Positions 23,330-35,280 of a stretch of 64,000 nucleotides of DNA are shown here, one piece after another; position 1 is the stretch's first letter, and each line of letters begins with the position of its first letter. The stretch covers positions 10,143,344-10,207,343 of the forward strand of contig NW_004624748.1 of assembly GCF_000247695.1 (NCBI RefSeq), given 5' to 3'. Made by a program: the position numbers and the translations under genes. Source of the stretch: Heterocephalus glaber. Lineage: Eukaryota > Chordata > Mammalia > Rodentia > Bathyergidae. Under the pieces are notes generated by a model. The model saw nothing but the letters and a program-made list of their open reading frames with translations, was not told where the DNA came from and ran no database searches.

Positions 23330-23755
23330 AGGAATGGAAGTGGTGGGATGGTACTTTTGAGATTAGGTCACAAATGTAACTCTGTCTTTGGTCATCCTTG
23401 TTCCCTCTTGCTCTCTTGCCCGCTTGCTCCTAGTGAAGCTAGTTGCCATGTTGTGAGCTGCCCTATGGAGGGTCCATGTGGCAAGGGATTGAGGTCCTCA
23501 CTCCATTAGACTGTGAGGAATGGAATACGGCCAAGAATCTCCTGAGTGAGCCTGGAAGTGGATTCTCTAGGATGACAGAATGCCTGCAGCCCCAGGCCAG
23601 AGCTTGAGTGCAGTTTTATGAGAGCCACTGAACAGAGTCTCCCTGCTAAGCTCCATGCGGACTTCTGACCTACAGAAACTGTCATGTAACAATTGTGTGT
23701 AGGTTTAAGCCACTAAGTTTTGGGGCGATGTTTTATGTAGCCATAGATAATGGAC
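23330..23755 (+). mobile_element. ERVL-class LTR-like remnant
   Basis: Phrases gccatgttgtgagctgccctatgg, gtccatgtggcaaggga, gctccatgcggacttctgacctacagaaactgt and gtaggtttaagccactaagttttgggg are typical of the 3' half of ERVL-type LTRs. Confidence 0.55.
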
Positions 23756-24474
23756 GCAGCTCACCGGCTTAGCTTGGATTCCTGCTTCTCTCACAGAGGA
23801 TGTTCTCTGCCCACAGGGACATGCGTGACCACAAAAATGGCACCCCAGAAGTGCTATGGAGTTTATGTCCCCAGGAGCAATCCTCAACTAATGACATGGT
23901 AAGGCATGGTAAGGGGAGACAAATATTTCAACTTCCTAACCCATAGATATACAATTCTAAGATATGTTCTGCACAGTTGCCCATAGAGTTAATCAGATTT
24001 CAAAGAACTGCCTATTGGCTCTTGTCTTTCCCCAATTGACTTCCCTTGTTTCTTACCACAATTCCTGGGATCACTTCCAAAATAAACTACTAGCCCCCAA
24101 TACATTTTTGGGGTCTACTATTGGAAAAAATCAAACTCAGTTAAAGCCTCTATATGGCACTTTCCAACAGTCCCCCTAAAGATGTAAAATAACCAACATC
24201 AACTCTACAAGTTGTATCAATCCATATTTAAGGCAGTTGGAACTCTATTCCACATTACAGAGAGGCAGAGTTAGGCTCTTGCAGAAACTTATTATCTCTT
24301 CTGTCCTTTTGTAAATTTCAACATCCAGTTCATGATACTATCCTGGGACTTCTGACAGTGATAACTACAGAGAGCACAATTTTTAGAGTGTAAAATCTAG
24401 AATGTCCCAAGCAGTCTAATAGTGATGCTGTGTGATCTGTCTCAGATGATTTGGTGGATGCTGTTGCCAGAGAG

Positions 24475-24541
24475 GGGTGAGGGGAAGAGGGAAAGGGGAG
24501 AGAGGAGAAGTGAGAGAGGAGAGGAGAGGAGGAGGAGAGAG
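24475..24541 (+). repeat. Purine-rich low-complexity tract
   Basis: G/A-only stretch of irregular gggaaga/gaggaga units. Confidence 0.85.
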
Positions 24542-24824
24542 CTGGTGATCGCTTATCCTCATGGCTAAGTAATCTGTAGATTATTCCACTACCTACCTCT
24601 GTTCTGGTCACAGAGCTCTTTCTCACTGTCACACCTACTAAAATGACAAGCTGTTTTGGCCTTGTCATCTTTGGACTCCTTTCTTAAGACTTAGTTGAAA
24701 ATGACCTTATTGCCAGGCACACTAACATTAGGTAGGTTGGAAATACTTTCTAGAATCCATTGAAGGGAACTGTGAAGTCCATTGTCCTTCTGGAAATATC
24801 CACTAGGTATATACATCACTTGCC

Positions 24825-24970
24825 CAGTGATTCTCAATGGGGATGATTTTGTCTTTCCTCCTCCCAGAGACATCTGCAATATCTGTAGATGTTTTTGATT
24901 GTCACAGTGTGTGGGGGTGCGCCTGGTATCAAGTGGACAGAAGCCAGGGATCTTGTTAAACAGCACAGCA
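24825..24970 (+). mobile_element. MER20 hAT-Charlie remnant
   Basis: Begins at the inverted terminus cagtgattctcaatgggg, then agacatctgcaatatctgtagatg, ttgattgtcacagtgtg, gacagaagccagggatct. Sense orientation, 3' end lost. Confidence 0.75.
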
Positions 24971-25517
24971 GAGAGAAGAGGGAGTGTACCATTTTCAAAA
25001 ATATTTAGTACTAGGACCAAATCCTTTCTAAAATCCTGCCTGTGAAATCCTCACAAATTCTTCCTTACCACCCAGAATTCACTGTCTAAATTCCTGCTGC
25101 TTTGGATTTTCATTTTTCAATATTTATTTCTTGAGTGTAAATAAACAATTCATGGTCAGGGCCTGTGCAGGGCTTCATGCAAATGAAAGCGTTCTCACCA
25201 GGAGCTGGAGCTTGGACAGAGGGGCCTGGAGCTTGTTCCCATCCAGCTTGCTCTGCACTCTTAAGGAAAGAGACGATTTGGGTTACCTCTGGAGGACGAC
25301 CTGCACAAACAGTGCAGCCCAAGACAAACAAACACAAGCCCTCCCTGGTCTAATGGGAAAGGCTTGAGGCTCCAGAGGAGAATGAGCCCTTACAGGCTGG
25401 GAGGTCTCCAGACATGTCTGGTAGCTGTGGAGACAGGGAGATGGTGAGGGAAATAGAAATGAAGAGGAGGGAGAGAAGTTGGGGAAAGGGAAGGAAGGAC
25501 AGAGAGAGAATGTGTAA

Positions 25518-25883
25518 TGCTACAGTTCGGCTCTTGAGTGTTCCCCAAAGATCCACGTGTTAAAAGCTTGGTTCCAGGGTGGCACTACTGGGAGACAGTG
25601 AGACCTATTAGAGGTGGAGCCCAGCAGCAGGTCCTCAGGTCACTGGAGGTGTGTTTCAAAGAGGAGGGAGGGACCCTGGTCTCTTCCTCTTCTCTTTTCC
25701 TTCCTGACCACGAAGTGAGTAGTTTTGCTCTGCCATGCATCCGGCCATAATATGCTAACTTGTAACAAGCTTAAAAGCAAAGGTCTACCCAATTATGGCC
25801 TGGAAACTCTGAAACTGTGAGCCAAAGTGAACTTCTTTGTAAGTTGACTATCTCAGGTTCTAGCGATGGAAAGCTGACTAACA
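25518..25883 (+). mobile_element. Solo LTR, MaLR-like
   Basis: tgctacagttcggctcttgag, ttccccaaagatccacgtgttaaaagcttggtt, cctattagaggtggagccc, aaactgtgagccaaagtgaac and an aca end fit MaLR LTR structure (ORR1/MLT1-like). Confidence 0.6.
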
Positions 25884-26239
25884 GAAAGCAAGAAGGAGCC
25901 ATAGTCTTTCATAACCCAATTTGGAAGTGATGTCCTACCTATATCAATTTGACCACTAGAAGCAAGTCACTATGTGCAGCCCACACTCCAGGGAAGGGGA
26001 CTGTACAAGCACATGGGTACCAGAAGCTGTTTCAGAAGCAGCCTCCCAGAAAGAGCTGCATGTGCTACCTGTGTGCTGTGTGGGTCCTTGCAACATTGTC
26101 TATCTGGGAGCTTGTGGGGCAACTGCAGTTTCAGAGGATTTAAACTGGAGTAAAAGGACAATTTACAATCTGTGAATCCTGGAAATGACACATAGGGATA
26201 ATACTATACCTTGTTCAATTAATCTCTAACATACTGTGG

Positions 26240-26886
26240 TGGATTAACTAATGGTCAACTTGTAACACCCAGCTGGACTGAATCAGTGTGGTCTGGGCAT
26301 GGAAGACCCATCTGAGGATTGTTACCAATAGCCATAAAAAGCGAACTGGAAGGGAAGGTCTTGGGCTGTTGATTTTCTAGGAGAAGCTTTCTATGGGTGG
26401 TTTTCCTGATGCAAACCAGACTGTTCTCATCGGAGAAGGCGCTCAGGGCCTCATTGTCACTGGGAATGGCTGCTGTTTTCATCAGGGAAGCTCTGATCGT
26501 CACTGTGAGCATTGCTTCCTGGCTCCAATGTGGATCCCTCAGCTTGGTGGCACAAATCCTTCATCTCACCAGCATAGGTTTTCTGGCTCCCACCACTGGC
26601 CTGTGGGCCCTCCAGGTGTAGATCCTCAGTATGAACAAGCATGAGACATTGCCATGGGCTCTAGGCCACTGGCTGCACTAGTGGAGGACATTGCCTTGGA
26701 CTCTAAGCCTTTGGCTAGACTTGTGTGGGAAACTTCTGAGATCCAGGCCCTCAGCTGGATTCTTTGGGCGCCTAGTTAATCTCTTTCACTCCTTTGCATT
26801 TGACTTTTTGGGTAATTATCATAAAATCCTATAAAGTATGTGTCCTGTATTTAATGTATTCCATTGCCAAAACCCTGACTACAACA
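26240..26886 (+). mobile_element. LTR-like remnant, family not resolved
   Basis: Right end tattccattgccaaaaccctgactacaaca resembles the 3' terminus of an ERVL-type LTR. Two degenerate ~43 bp units follow each other at about 26650-26733 (attgcc...ggctctaggcc...ggc, then attgcc...gactctaagcc...ggc). Confidence 0.3.
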
Positions 26887-26892
26887 GCTCCT

Positions 26893-27370
26893 ACACAAGT
26901 TTCTGTTTGCTGCTGTAATAAATTTCCATAAACTTGATAGCTTTACAAATGATTTTATTCTTTTATAGTTCTGGAGACCAGACATCTTAAATTCTTTTCA
27001 GTACACTGCAGGCAAGTTACGGGCAAGGCTGATTTCTTCCGAAGTTCTAGAGAAGAATCTGATTTCTTGCCTTTTCCAAATTCTGCATCCTGACTGCACT
27101 CCCTGGCTAGTGTCCCTTTCCTCCACCTTCAAAGCACACACTCCACCTCTGTTTCTGTTAGGACAGTACTTTCTCCCTGACTCCTCCTCTGAGGTTTTAT
27201 AAGGACCCTGTGATTACTTTGGGCCCATCTGGATAACCCAGGGCAATCTTCCTATCTCAAGTGATATTTTAATCACATCTGCAAAGTCCTTTGACCATGT
27301 AAGGTATCATGGGATTCCAGAGATCAGGATGTGGATCTCTTTTGAGGGCCATTATTCAATTTACCATACT
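26893..27370 (-). mobile_element. Antisense LTR-like remnant (ERVL/MaLR group)
   Basis: Typical antisense order: tgctgctgtaataaatttcc, atagttctggagaccagac, ttataaggaccctgtgattactttgggcc, tctgcaaagtcctttgaccatgtaaggta, gggccattattcaatttacca. Confidence 0.6.
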
Positions 27371-27429
27371 TAGGTAACTGACATAGCCAATTCAGAAACC
27401 TTATTATCATCTTCCAGTGCTCATTATGT

Positions 27430-28080
27430 TTTTCTCCAAAATCCCCAGCTGTGGCCCCTTGTTGCTTATGGAGTAGCCCACCCTACAACCTGACTGTGAA
27501 ATTAGTTGCCTGATTGTTCCCAGATCCATCCTGCTGTTCCTTTGCCAATTACATTTCCAAGGTTCCTTTGATAACTGGCTCATGCTGGGTTTGGCCAGTG
27601 CACGGGTGAGAGATTACAAAGGAGGAAGAAGCTGGGATGCCCTCTGCTTCAATTCGGGGAGCATCCTTAGTGGGTGTGCTCTTCTTTGTGATTCCAGCTC
27701 TCACCAGAGAGACTTCCTTTCATGGTCTCAGCTCTTTTTGATAATATATATCTTTTTTTGTACCAGGGATAGAACTCGGGTCCTTGAGCATGCGCAGCAG
27801 GGAGCAAAACCACTTAGCTAAATCCCGGGCCCATGGTCTCAGCTTTTATTGGTCAACATTTTCAAGAGATATGGCTTCCCCAAGGGGTCCCAACACTGAG
27901 ACTCTGGCTGTGTGGTTGGTAGAAACTTCCTGTTGATGATAATCCCAAGATGGCTACACCATCCCCTTGTTAGTTTTTCAGCACTCTCAACATCTTTACG
28001 GGTAATTCCCCTTATTAAGTTCTTTCTATTGGCCCACCAACTTGGGTTCTACATGTTTTGATGGAGCCCTGACTGATACA
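27430..28080 (+). mobile_element. Ancient LTR-like remnant split by a SINE
   Basis: Right end gatggagccctgactgataca and the preceding ctacaccatccccttgttagtttttc resemble a common ancient mammalian LTR-type repeat. Subfamily unknown. The ID-like SINE at 27734 is inserted in it. Confidence 0.4.
27734..27831 (-). mobile_element. ID-like SINE with perfect TSD
   Basis: tttttttgtaccagggatagaactcgggtcc through cttagctaaatcccgggcc. Exact 13-base duplication catggtctcagct at 27721-27733 and 27832-27844. Confidence 0.95.
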
Positions 28081-28368
28081 TGGGCTTCCAGGCATTTTTA
28101 TTACACCCCTCCAAACTATTTGTTTAACTTTACCTCCTATATATTTTTACTCTAGCTAATCCATATGGTTTTTTTTTCAAATATATTTCCCTGCTTCAGG
28201 AAAGGTATGCTCAAGCCATTCCTTCTGTATGTAGTGTTCCTAACCCATTCTTGGTTTTGCTCATCAAAATATTTTGGGTCATTGGAGAATCATTTGAAAA
28301 TCTCCCTCTTACCACAATACCTCTTGATTACCATGCCTGGAATTACTTCCTTTTGTGACTGATGTGCT

Positions 28369-28462
28369 TGTTTGTTTGTTTTTTTTTCCAGTACCAGGGA
28401 TTGAACTCAGGACCTTGCACTTACCAGGCAGGTGTGGTGCCACTGAGCTACATCCCTGACCC
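28369..28462 (-). mobile_element. ID-like SINE with TSD
   Basis: Poly(T) with gttt units, ccagtaccagggattgaactc, then cactgagctacatccctgacc. Shared flank ctgatgtgct on both sides (about 28359-28368 and 28469-28478). Confidence 0.9.
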
Positions 28463-28479
28463 TTGCGGCTGATGTGCTA

Positions 28480-31400
28480 TAGCAAATAATCGTTGCAATA
28501 TATATAATGCTTGATCACACAAGTCCTTTACATTGGAGATAACTTGTTTAGTTCGTAAGCTCCCACAATTTTAGAGTCTGGACAATGCCTCCATAGGTAC
28601 TTAACAAATGCACCACTTAATCAAATGGATGATGGAATTCCAGTCATGAGCATGACTTGGTATTACTGCTATTCTCCATTAGATAACAGAAGGTAATTAG
28701 TTTTCATTTAACCTTTTCTATCTTAATGCTAGAAAAATAAATCTTATGTTTGAAAATTATGAAACTTCTCTCCATTCTCTGTATCCTAGTTAATTTAAAT
28801 TGAATCTCAGTTTCCCAGGCAAAAATGATATCTCTGTCTTAGAAACATAGAGTAAAAACCTGACGGGAACATATAATATTTTTGTCATTATTGTCACTAG
28901 TGAAGAGGTTGGCAGTTGTCCCTTAGCAGGTAATCCAATAAATTTGCAGTGTGACAAAGTCATGTGCCCATCACTTTGTGATAAGCTTCAGAACCGGCCA
29001 AGTATGCATATGCTATGTCTGATCAATTTTTTTCCATTTATGTGAGCAAGAGAAATGACCCATAGCAAAGAAACCTGACTCCACCACAGACGCATTTGCA
29101 TGAGAGTCTGGATTAACCAGTTCATCTAAACCAGAGCAGGAGAGTGACGGCTGGGAACACAATGACCCAGGTGAATATCTTTACCTATCAGATGTCCATG
29201 GGCAGGGGAGCACTCCCGCAGAGCTTGAGTCCATTCTCCTCTTCACGCTCAGCTGCCCAGGCTCAATTCTAGGAACCTACTCCCAGGGATGATTACGCAC
29301 ATCATCAAGAGGTCAGCTGACTCAGGCCTGTCCCCTTTTCTCCCCTGCTAACACCACCAGCCAGAAAGAGTTTGTCATAGTTCTGAATGAATGACAAGTG
29401 CTGTCAGCACCTAACAGCAGGGTGACCAGGTGTAAGGGGCTTCATGGAGTCCCTAGAAATCTGTGGTACTATTCTAAGCAGACTTTTTCACACACAAGGT
29501 CTCAAACTCTGGCTTGGAAAAGAGGCACAGCTTCTGAGAACACACTCTCCACAATCTTTTTGAAGACCAGAGCTTTCCAAAGAGCCCACCTCAAACCTGC
29601 CCTCTGGAGAAATATCACAACTGGAGGTTCAGAGCACTTGACTTGATGAGAAGCCTCCCTCTTAATACTCTTGCTTGCGGACTTTGAGACATAGTAATTA
29701 TGCTTAGGGTTGTTAGAATTGTCTGGGGATAGGATGTAGACTTGGAGATTGGAAGTGACTCCACAGAGATTTGAATTCCCCCTTTAATGACCCCAGCCAT
29801 GGCCACTTCCTGTTATGTCTTCATGTGGCCACAGGGTGGCAATGTTTAGGAATGTTATTGTTACCTCCCAGGGTCTGTTCAGACCTTAGAGCCAAGCAAT
29901 ACACACAAGTAACTGTTGGTAAACATAGGACCAAGAATTTTTAAACCAAGTGAGGAAGAAAGGAAAAGTCATTTATTATGAAATTTTTAAAAATCCAAGT
30001 AAAAGTAGCACAAACTGAATGCTGAAGTAAAAGTGGAACCTGGCTGAATCCTCCATGAAGCTGCTACAGCCGTTAAGCACGGTCAACCCCTATGATGCTT
30101 TCTCATGCTGAATTCTGACCATAATGGTAGATTTTTCTGCCACCACTTTGTAGCACTTACATAACTTTGTCATGTAGCTAGTGTAGTACCTTCTATGCTG
30201 TAATGTCTCTATCTGAACCAGTGGGCTTCCCCATGAGACTGGAGGGTCCACGCTTTCTGTATCTGTCTCCTCAACTCTGAAGATGAATTATAAACAACCT
30301 GGGCTCACTGCATATTCAATAACTAACTTGTTGACTGAAACATTTTTAGACTTTAGTATGATAGTTCTTACAGGCCAGCCTGTCTGAGAATGAGCCCCAG
30401 AGGTGAGATTTAGCCTGAATTTGGAAGAAGAATTAAAGGAGAGGGGGCCTGGGGATGGAGAAGAACACTAGAGCTCCCTCCCTCGTGACACCTTTCAGCC
30501 CTGCACTGGGGGAGAGGACTTTCCCAGCCTGGAGTGGAGCAGAAGCAGAAGAGTGTGGAGATGGGCAAGGGTAGTCAGGGCCGTCTGTGTCTTGGAGGGA
30601 AAAGCAAGGGAATGTGGTTAACACAACCAGAAAAGAGGATCAGGGACTTGAATTTGGTGGGTTTTGAAATGATGTTAATGTAGACTTTTTACTTTACTTT
30701 TTCCATCCCCCCCACTACCCAGTGATTGCCCAGATTTGGACTTCAGAATGGTGGTGCAGCTGTTTGCTTGAGCACTCCCAGGAAACTGTTGGAGAGGTGA
30801 TCAGCAGGTTCCAAGCCCTGGAGAGGCGGGGACAGACACCCTGACCTCCTCTCACCCAGAGGACCCAGGTCGTGGCCATGGGGGTGGCCCCAAGTGGGAG
30901 CTCTCAGACAGTGGTCTTCAGTAGTGGCACTGGATGATGACCCTGGGTTGCTGACCTTGCTCCTCTGTGCCTGTGGCTCAGACAGGCTGCTTCCAGCTCC
31001 ACTGTCCTCTCCTATCATGGCCTGGTGGGGGAGGGGGAGGAGGCTGCAGTTTTGTGACTTTAGAATGTGGAAGGCAGAGGAACTGCAGCTAGCTGTCAGT
31101 GGAGTCCCTTGTGGGTTGCTGATGTGTACGGATGACTTAAAAAGCCACCAGCACCCCAGGGAAGGTGCTGGGCACAGATTGTACCTCTCACACACAAATT
31201 AAAAAAAACATGTTTTTTTTTGGTTTGCAGCATAGACATCTCTTAGTGTAGTGCAAGTTCAGCAAATTATTAGGGATCTTAGATGCCTTTTTATTCCAGC
31301 TAATCAGATTACATTGACTGATTAAATAGGATTTATTAATAACATTCACTTACAAGCAGTGGAGAGCTTTATTAATAAGTCATTATGTTGGAAACTTTAA

Positions 31401-31920
31401 GTACCTGGCATTCAAAAGAAATTCCAAATCCTTTTGTATTACAAACTTCTGGGCTCTAAGAAAAGAGCTTATATCTCCTGTATTACATTCCTGCAAAGCT
31501 CAAAGGCATCACAGAAAAAAACCAGGAACATATCCTAGATCTTCACAAAGTAGACACCTGTCTTACTCTGAAACCCTGTGCTCAGGGTTTCTCCCAATCA
31601 ATCTTTTAGAAGAGCTGCAGCCAGACTGGCTCTTAGAGAGAGGCTCCTTTAGACAACAGATGGATACATGTGGTCCATTCATATTTTAAAAAAACCAGAT
31701 GCACCCATGAAATACTTTGCTTAATATGGTAGACCCCGTCATGCAGAGAGGAAGGGAGTTAAGCCAGTGTAAGAGTAGAGATTGGAGTCCAGAGCCTTTG
31801 ACTGTCTTGCTGTGACTTTTCCTATTTAATTACTTGGTAGATGTCCACAGTCAATGGCAGCTGTCTCTGAGTTGTGATTGGGCACACAAAGTCAGAAAGG
31901 CTTGGAGTCGTTGGTTTTTC
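28480..31920. other. Longest repeat-poor stretch; no gene recognised
   Basis: Mostly unique-looking sequence. 30720-31200 is GC-richer and carries open frames on both strands (150 codons minus at 30743-31195, 102 codons plus at 30894-31202). Overlapping antisense openness and Pro/Ser/Leu-rich composition suggest chance. Short A and T runs lie at 31200-31221. Confidence 0.4.
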
Positions 31921-31924
31921 ACAT

Positions 31925-32060
31925 GTGGAACTTGGCCAAGCAAACTTCTCTGTGCCTCAGTTTCCCATCCATCCCCGGTTCTTTGTGCTTTAGGATTAAA
32001 TGGCTTACCCCATGTAAATTGTTTAGAACAGGCCCTGACACACATTAGGACCTCAGTAGA
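31925..32060 (+). mobile_element. MIR SINE remnant (3' part)
   Basis: caaacttctctgtgcctcagtttccc, aggattaaatggcttacccc, tgtttagaacaggccctgacacaca, aggacctcagtagag. Confidence 0.75.
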
Positions 32061-33440
32061 GGCAGCTAATGCACAGGATCCTGTTACAGGTGTGGTGAAG
32101 CAGAGTGTGAGGCATGTTTATAGAGACCTGCTGCCTTCAACTACTTCCTGATCTGGCAGTGGATGAAGCAAATATATACACGAAACAGTTTTTATAGGGT
32201 GCAAAGAGATTAAGCCACAGGGTGCAAGCCAACTGCCATGTATTCAGATGCTTTCAAAAGTCAAGTAGGTGACTTCTGTACAAGAAGTAGAGGCAGTAAT
32301 AAGGAGTGAAGAATCCCAGGGGAGCCTGAGGCATGAGAAAGCCCAGGCTGTCTAAGGGCATCTGTGAGCTGGGCCAATAGAATTGCAAGGCTGAATTGCA
32401 TTGATAATCTGCTGTAAGTACTGACATTGGAAATAAAAAGGCAAACAGAATGTGTTTTAATTGATGATGGAAGCATGGAGAAAGCCATGTTATGGCTGAA
32501 ATGAAGGGTAACAAACTCCTGCCCTTTAGGGCTGAATGGTTTGCTCAGCCTCTACTTGGAAAGCAGACGTGAGGCCAAGACAACCTCTGGGGCATCCGCC
32601 CCTGTTAGGCCCGCAGAAGAGTTGTCTCGTTTGTTTCCTTTCCCTTCTTTTTCTTGTCCTCTTTTCTTCAACGTCATTTTATCGTTTCTTCACACATTCA
32701 TCTTCTCTGTTTTTGCCAACCTAGGTTTGGCCAGTGGTACCCAAGGGCATGTCAGTGATTCAGTGGTGACATGCAGTCTTGCTTCACTGATCTCATCTCA
32801 CACCATGCCTCCCATGCCCACTTCAGAATATTACTAAAAGCACTCACTCTGGAAGAGGTACTAGTACAGTGAAGAAGGTATCTGAATACAACACACCAAG
32901 GAAGAACTGAAGAAAAACAGATAAAACCAGAATGTCACTGAAGCTTAATTTCTGGCTCATTCCAGCAAACCCAGAGACAAAAACCCATTTTCTATGTTAT
33001 AAAGCACACACACACAAAGTAATTTCTTGGGCTTAGTTATTAATCTATTGTATTTGGCAAAGATAAAACCAAGAGTCTTTCCTTCTAATCTGCTAAATTT
33101 CCCAGAACAAGCCAGAAGATATTATTTGAGTCATACTACATTATCTCTAAACAACACTAAGAGACATACTCTGATTATCCTGTAAGAAATACGATCTCAA
33201 CTAATTATAGTGCAAGAAATTAAAAGAGAAATCCAAAACTCTAACAAAGGAAAGAAAACAAACAGCTCTACAAGGAAAATAAGAAAAAAATGAAGCAAAT
33301 GCCTTTCATTGTTAGTGGGTGTGAGACGAGGGAGAACGGCGGGGAAAATGTAGACGGATGACCAACTTAGATATAATTCCCACCTTACAAATATAGCACA
33401 GGGACCTAAATTCAATGTCAAAAGAGGAGCATTTAAATCT
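32061..33440. other. No recognisable feature
   Basis: Ordinary sequence. A short (ca)n run sits near 33006-33016. Frames up to 98 codons at 32541-32837 are unremarkable. Confidence 0.4.
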
Positions 33441-33444
33441 CCAT

Positions 33445-33570
33445 GCTGTCATTTATTATCTTTATAAACTTGGATATGCTAATTTGCCTTCTTGTGCCTT
33501 TGCTTCATTTGAAAAATGAGGCTGATGAGATCATGAAGATCAAATGAATTAATGTAGGTGAATTACCTGT
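33445..33570 (+). mobile_element. MIR SINE remnant
   Basis: ttgccttcttgtgcctttgcttcatttgaaaaatgaggctgatgag, then gatcaaatgaattaatgtagg. Confidence 0.6.
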
Positions 33571-33574
33571 AGAT

Positions 33575-33655
33575 CAGTGGTGGTGAAGTTATGGCACGTG
33601 TGATGCAGTGGGCTGTTTAATATCATTGAAAGCTCTAAAAGGTTCGCCATCACTG
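33575..33655. mobile_element. hAT-like MITE with 13 bp TIRs (URR1-like)
   Basis: 81 bp element beginning cagtggtggtgaa and ending ttcgccatcactg; the two ends are reverse complements except at two positions. A CAGTG/CACTG terminus is the hAT (Charlie) style, and the family resembles the rodent URR1 repeats. The expected 8 bp duplication is not clearly preserved. Confidence 0.6.
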
Positions 33656-35210
33656 AATAGAAGTAATTGTAGTAATGGTGGCTGTTTTCATTGGCTGGGC
33701 CAGATGCAATCACCTTACACAATCAAATTGCCCTCTATCTGGTTTCCTTCAGTGAGGTGTTACTTCTTCCTCTGATACTGAGATGCATTCAGGTTTTACT
33801 CTTTAAGAGGAAGAGCTAAACTCAGGCACTTTCCCTTGACTCTTACCCTCCCCTCAGTGTATTGCCCTTGATACTTTTGTGCTGAAGACTGTTCCTGTTA
33901 TCATTTCCCTTCCTAAGAACCATTCCTGCACCTAGGAATATATGCACATATGTTTCCCCTACTGAAACTAAATAAAAGTGATGGTCCTTTTTACATGACT
34001 TAAGTCCAAAAAGAACAAAAAAGGAGAGAACAGTAGCAAATACTGAAAATGATAATCAAATGAATGAGCACCAACTTGGCTGACCCGGGGGGGGGGGCAG
34101 AATCCTTGCCCAGTAGAGGGAGGACAGCAAAACAGCTCAATTTTGTAGAAGGTACCCAAGGGGCCATGGCACAAATATGTTGGAAATATTGACAGTGAGG
34201 CTAAAAATGTGTTTTTATAGAATGTAAAATAGAGGGTCTGTAGGCACCAGGCACAATTGACATTGAGGATGTTTCAGAAATAGAGGAATTGACTCCCAGG
34301 TCTTTCCTCTCACTCAGCTTTTAGAATATGCAGTCTCCAGGCAGGAGATTAGATGTCTCTTCTTTGCAGAATCTGACCAGTTCAAGAGGAAGGACTGAAA
34401 GATACTGGTATCAGGAGTTCCCTAAAAGATTGGTCCAGCCAGATCTGCTACACTGCAGCCCACATCCAACATCCCCCACCCGAATCTGAGCTCTTCCAAT
34501 CAGGTTTTAATTCTTTGCTCTTAAATATGAGCAGATAACCAGTAGTCACTAGACATTTGAGATCAGCCTCTAAAAATAAAAATAAAAATAAGCCCACAAA
34601 CAAAAAGCAATCTGGAGAAATAGAGACCATATAAGAACGAACACTTAAAAATATTGTTAATATTCTCAGAGAAAGCATCTATGAAAGAAGAGCAGGATGC
34701 TATAGAAATCAAGGAGATAAAAGAGACCTTTTGGAAATTAAAAACACTACTGCAGAAACGGTGTTCGCTAGAGGGGTCTGTTGGAAGATAAAGTTGAGGA
34801 AATACAAAGCAGAGCAAAGGGTGGAAGTGGGAAAGAGGAGAAAAGAAAGAGAAGATTAGGAAAAATAGGATGAAACCATCACTTAATAAGAACATTTCAC
34901 AGAACTTCAGCATCAGAACTGTGAGTGAAAATGACTCCATGCTAGGGGTATCATCATGAGTTTCCAGAACCTTATAATCAAGAGAAGATCCTATTGGTGT
35001 CTAGAGAGGAAACACAAGCTACATATAACAGATTGGAAATCTGAATGGCTTTGCGTTTCTTAATAACCATTCTGAAATCTATATAGTAATGAGTACTATG
35101 AAAATTCTGAGGTGATATTATTTATAGTCTAGTACTTTCTATGTTCATTCAAGTATCAATCAGATGACAGGGTAGTGTAAAAACACTTTCTGGATCTCAA
35201 AATGTTTAAT
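33656..35210. other. No recognisable gene; small simple repeats
   Basis: A G run at about 34087-34097 and an (aaaat)n run at about 34570-34591. The 125-codon minus frame at 34563-34940 is phenylalanine/serine-rich from a purine-rich plus strand and is not convincing. Confidence 0.4.
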
Positions 35211-35223
35211 ACCCAGCCCTCTT

Positions 35224-35278
35224 CTTTTTTTTTTTTTTTTGTACTGGGGATTGAACTCGGGTCCTTGTGCTTGCACCC
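35224..35278 (-). mobile_element. 5'-truncated ID-like SINE
   Basis: Poly(T), gtactggggattgaactcgg, gtccttgtgcttgcac, then it stops before the A box. Flanks ccagccctctt and ccagcactctt resemble a target-site duplication. Half-length insertion. Confidence 0.85.
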
Positions 35279-35280
35279 CA

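Noticed and set aside
30743..31202. 150-codon minus frame and 102-codon plus frame as a gene
   Set aside because: They overlap antisense in GC-rich DNA; no recognisable domain, splice context or start context.
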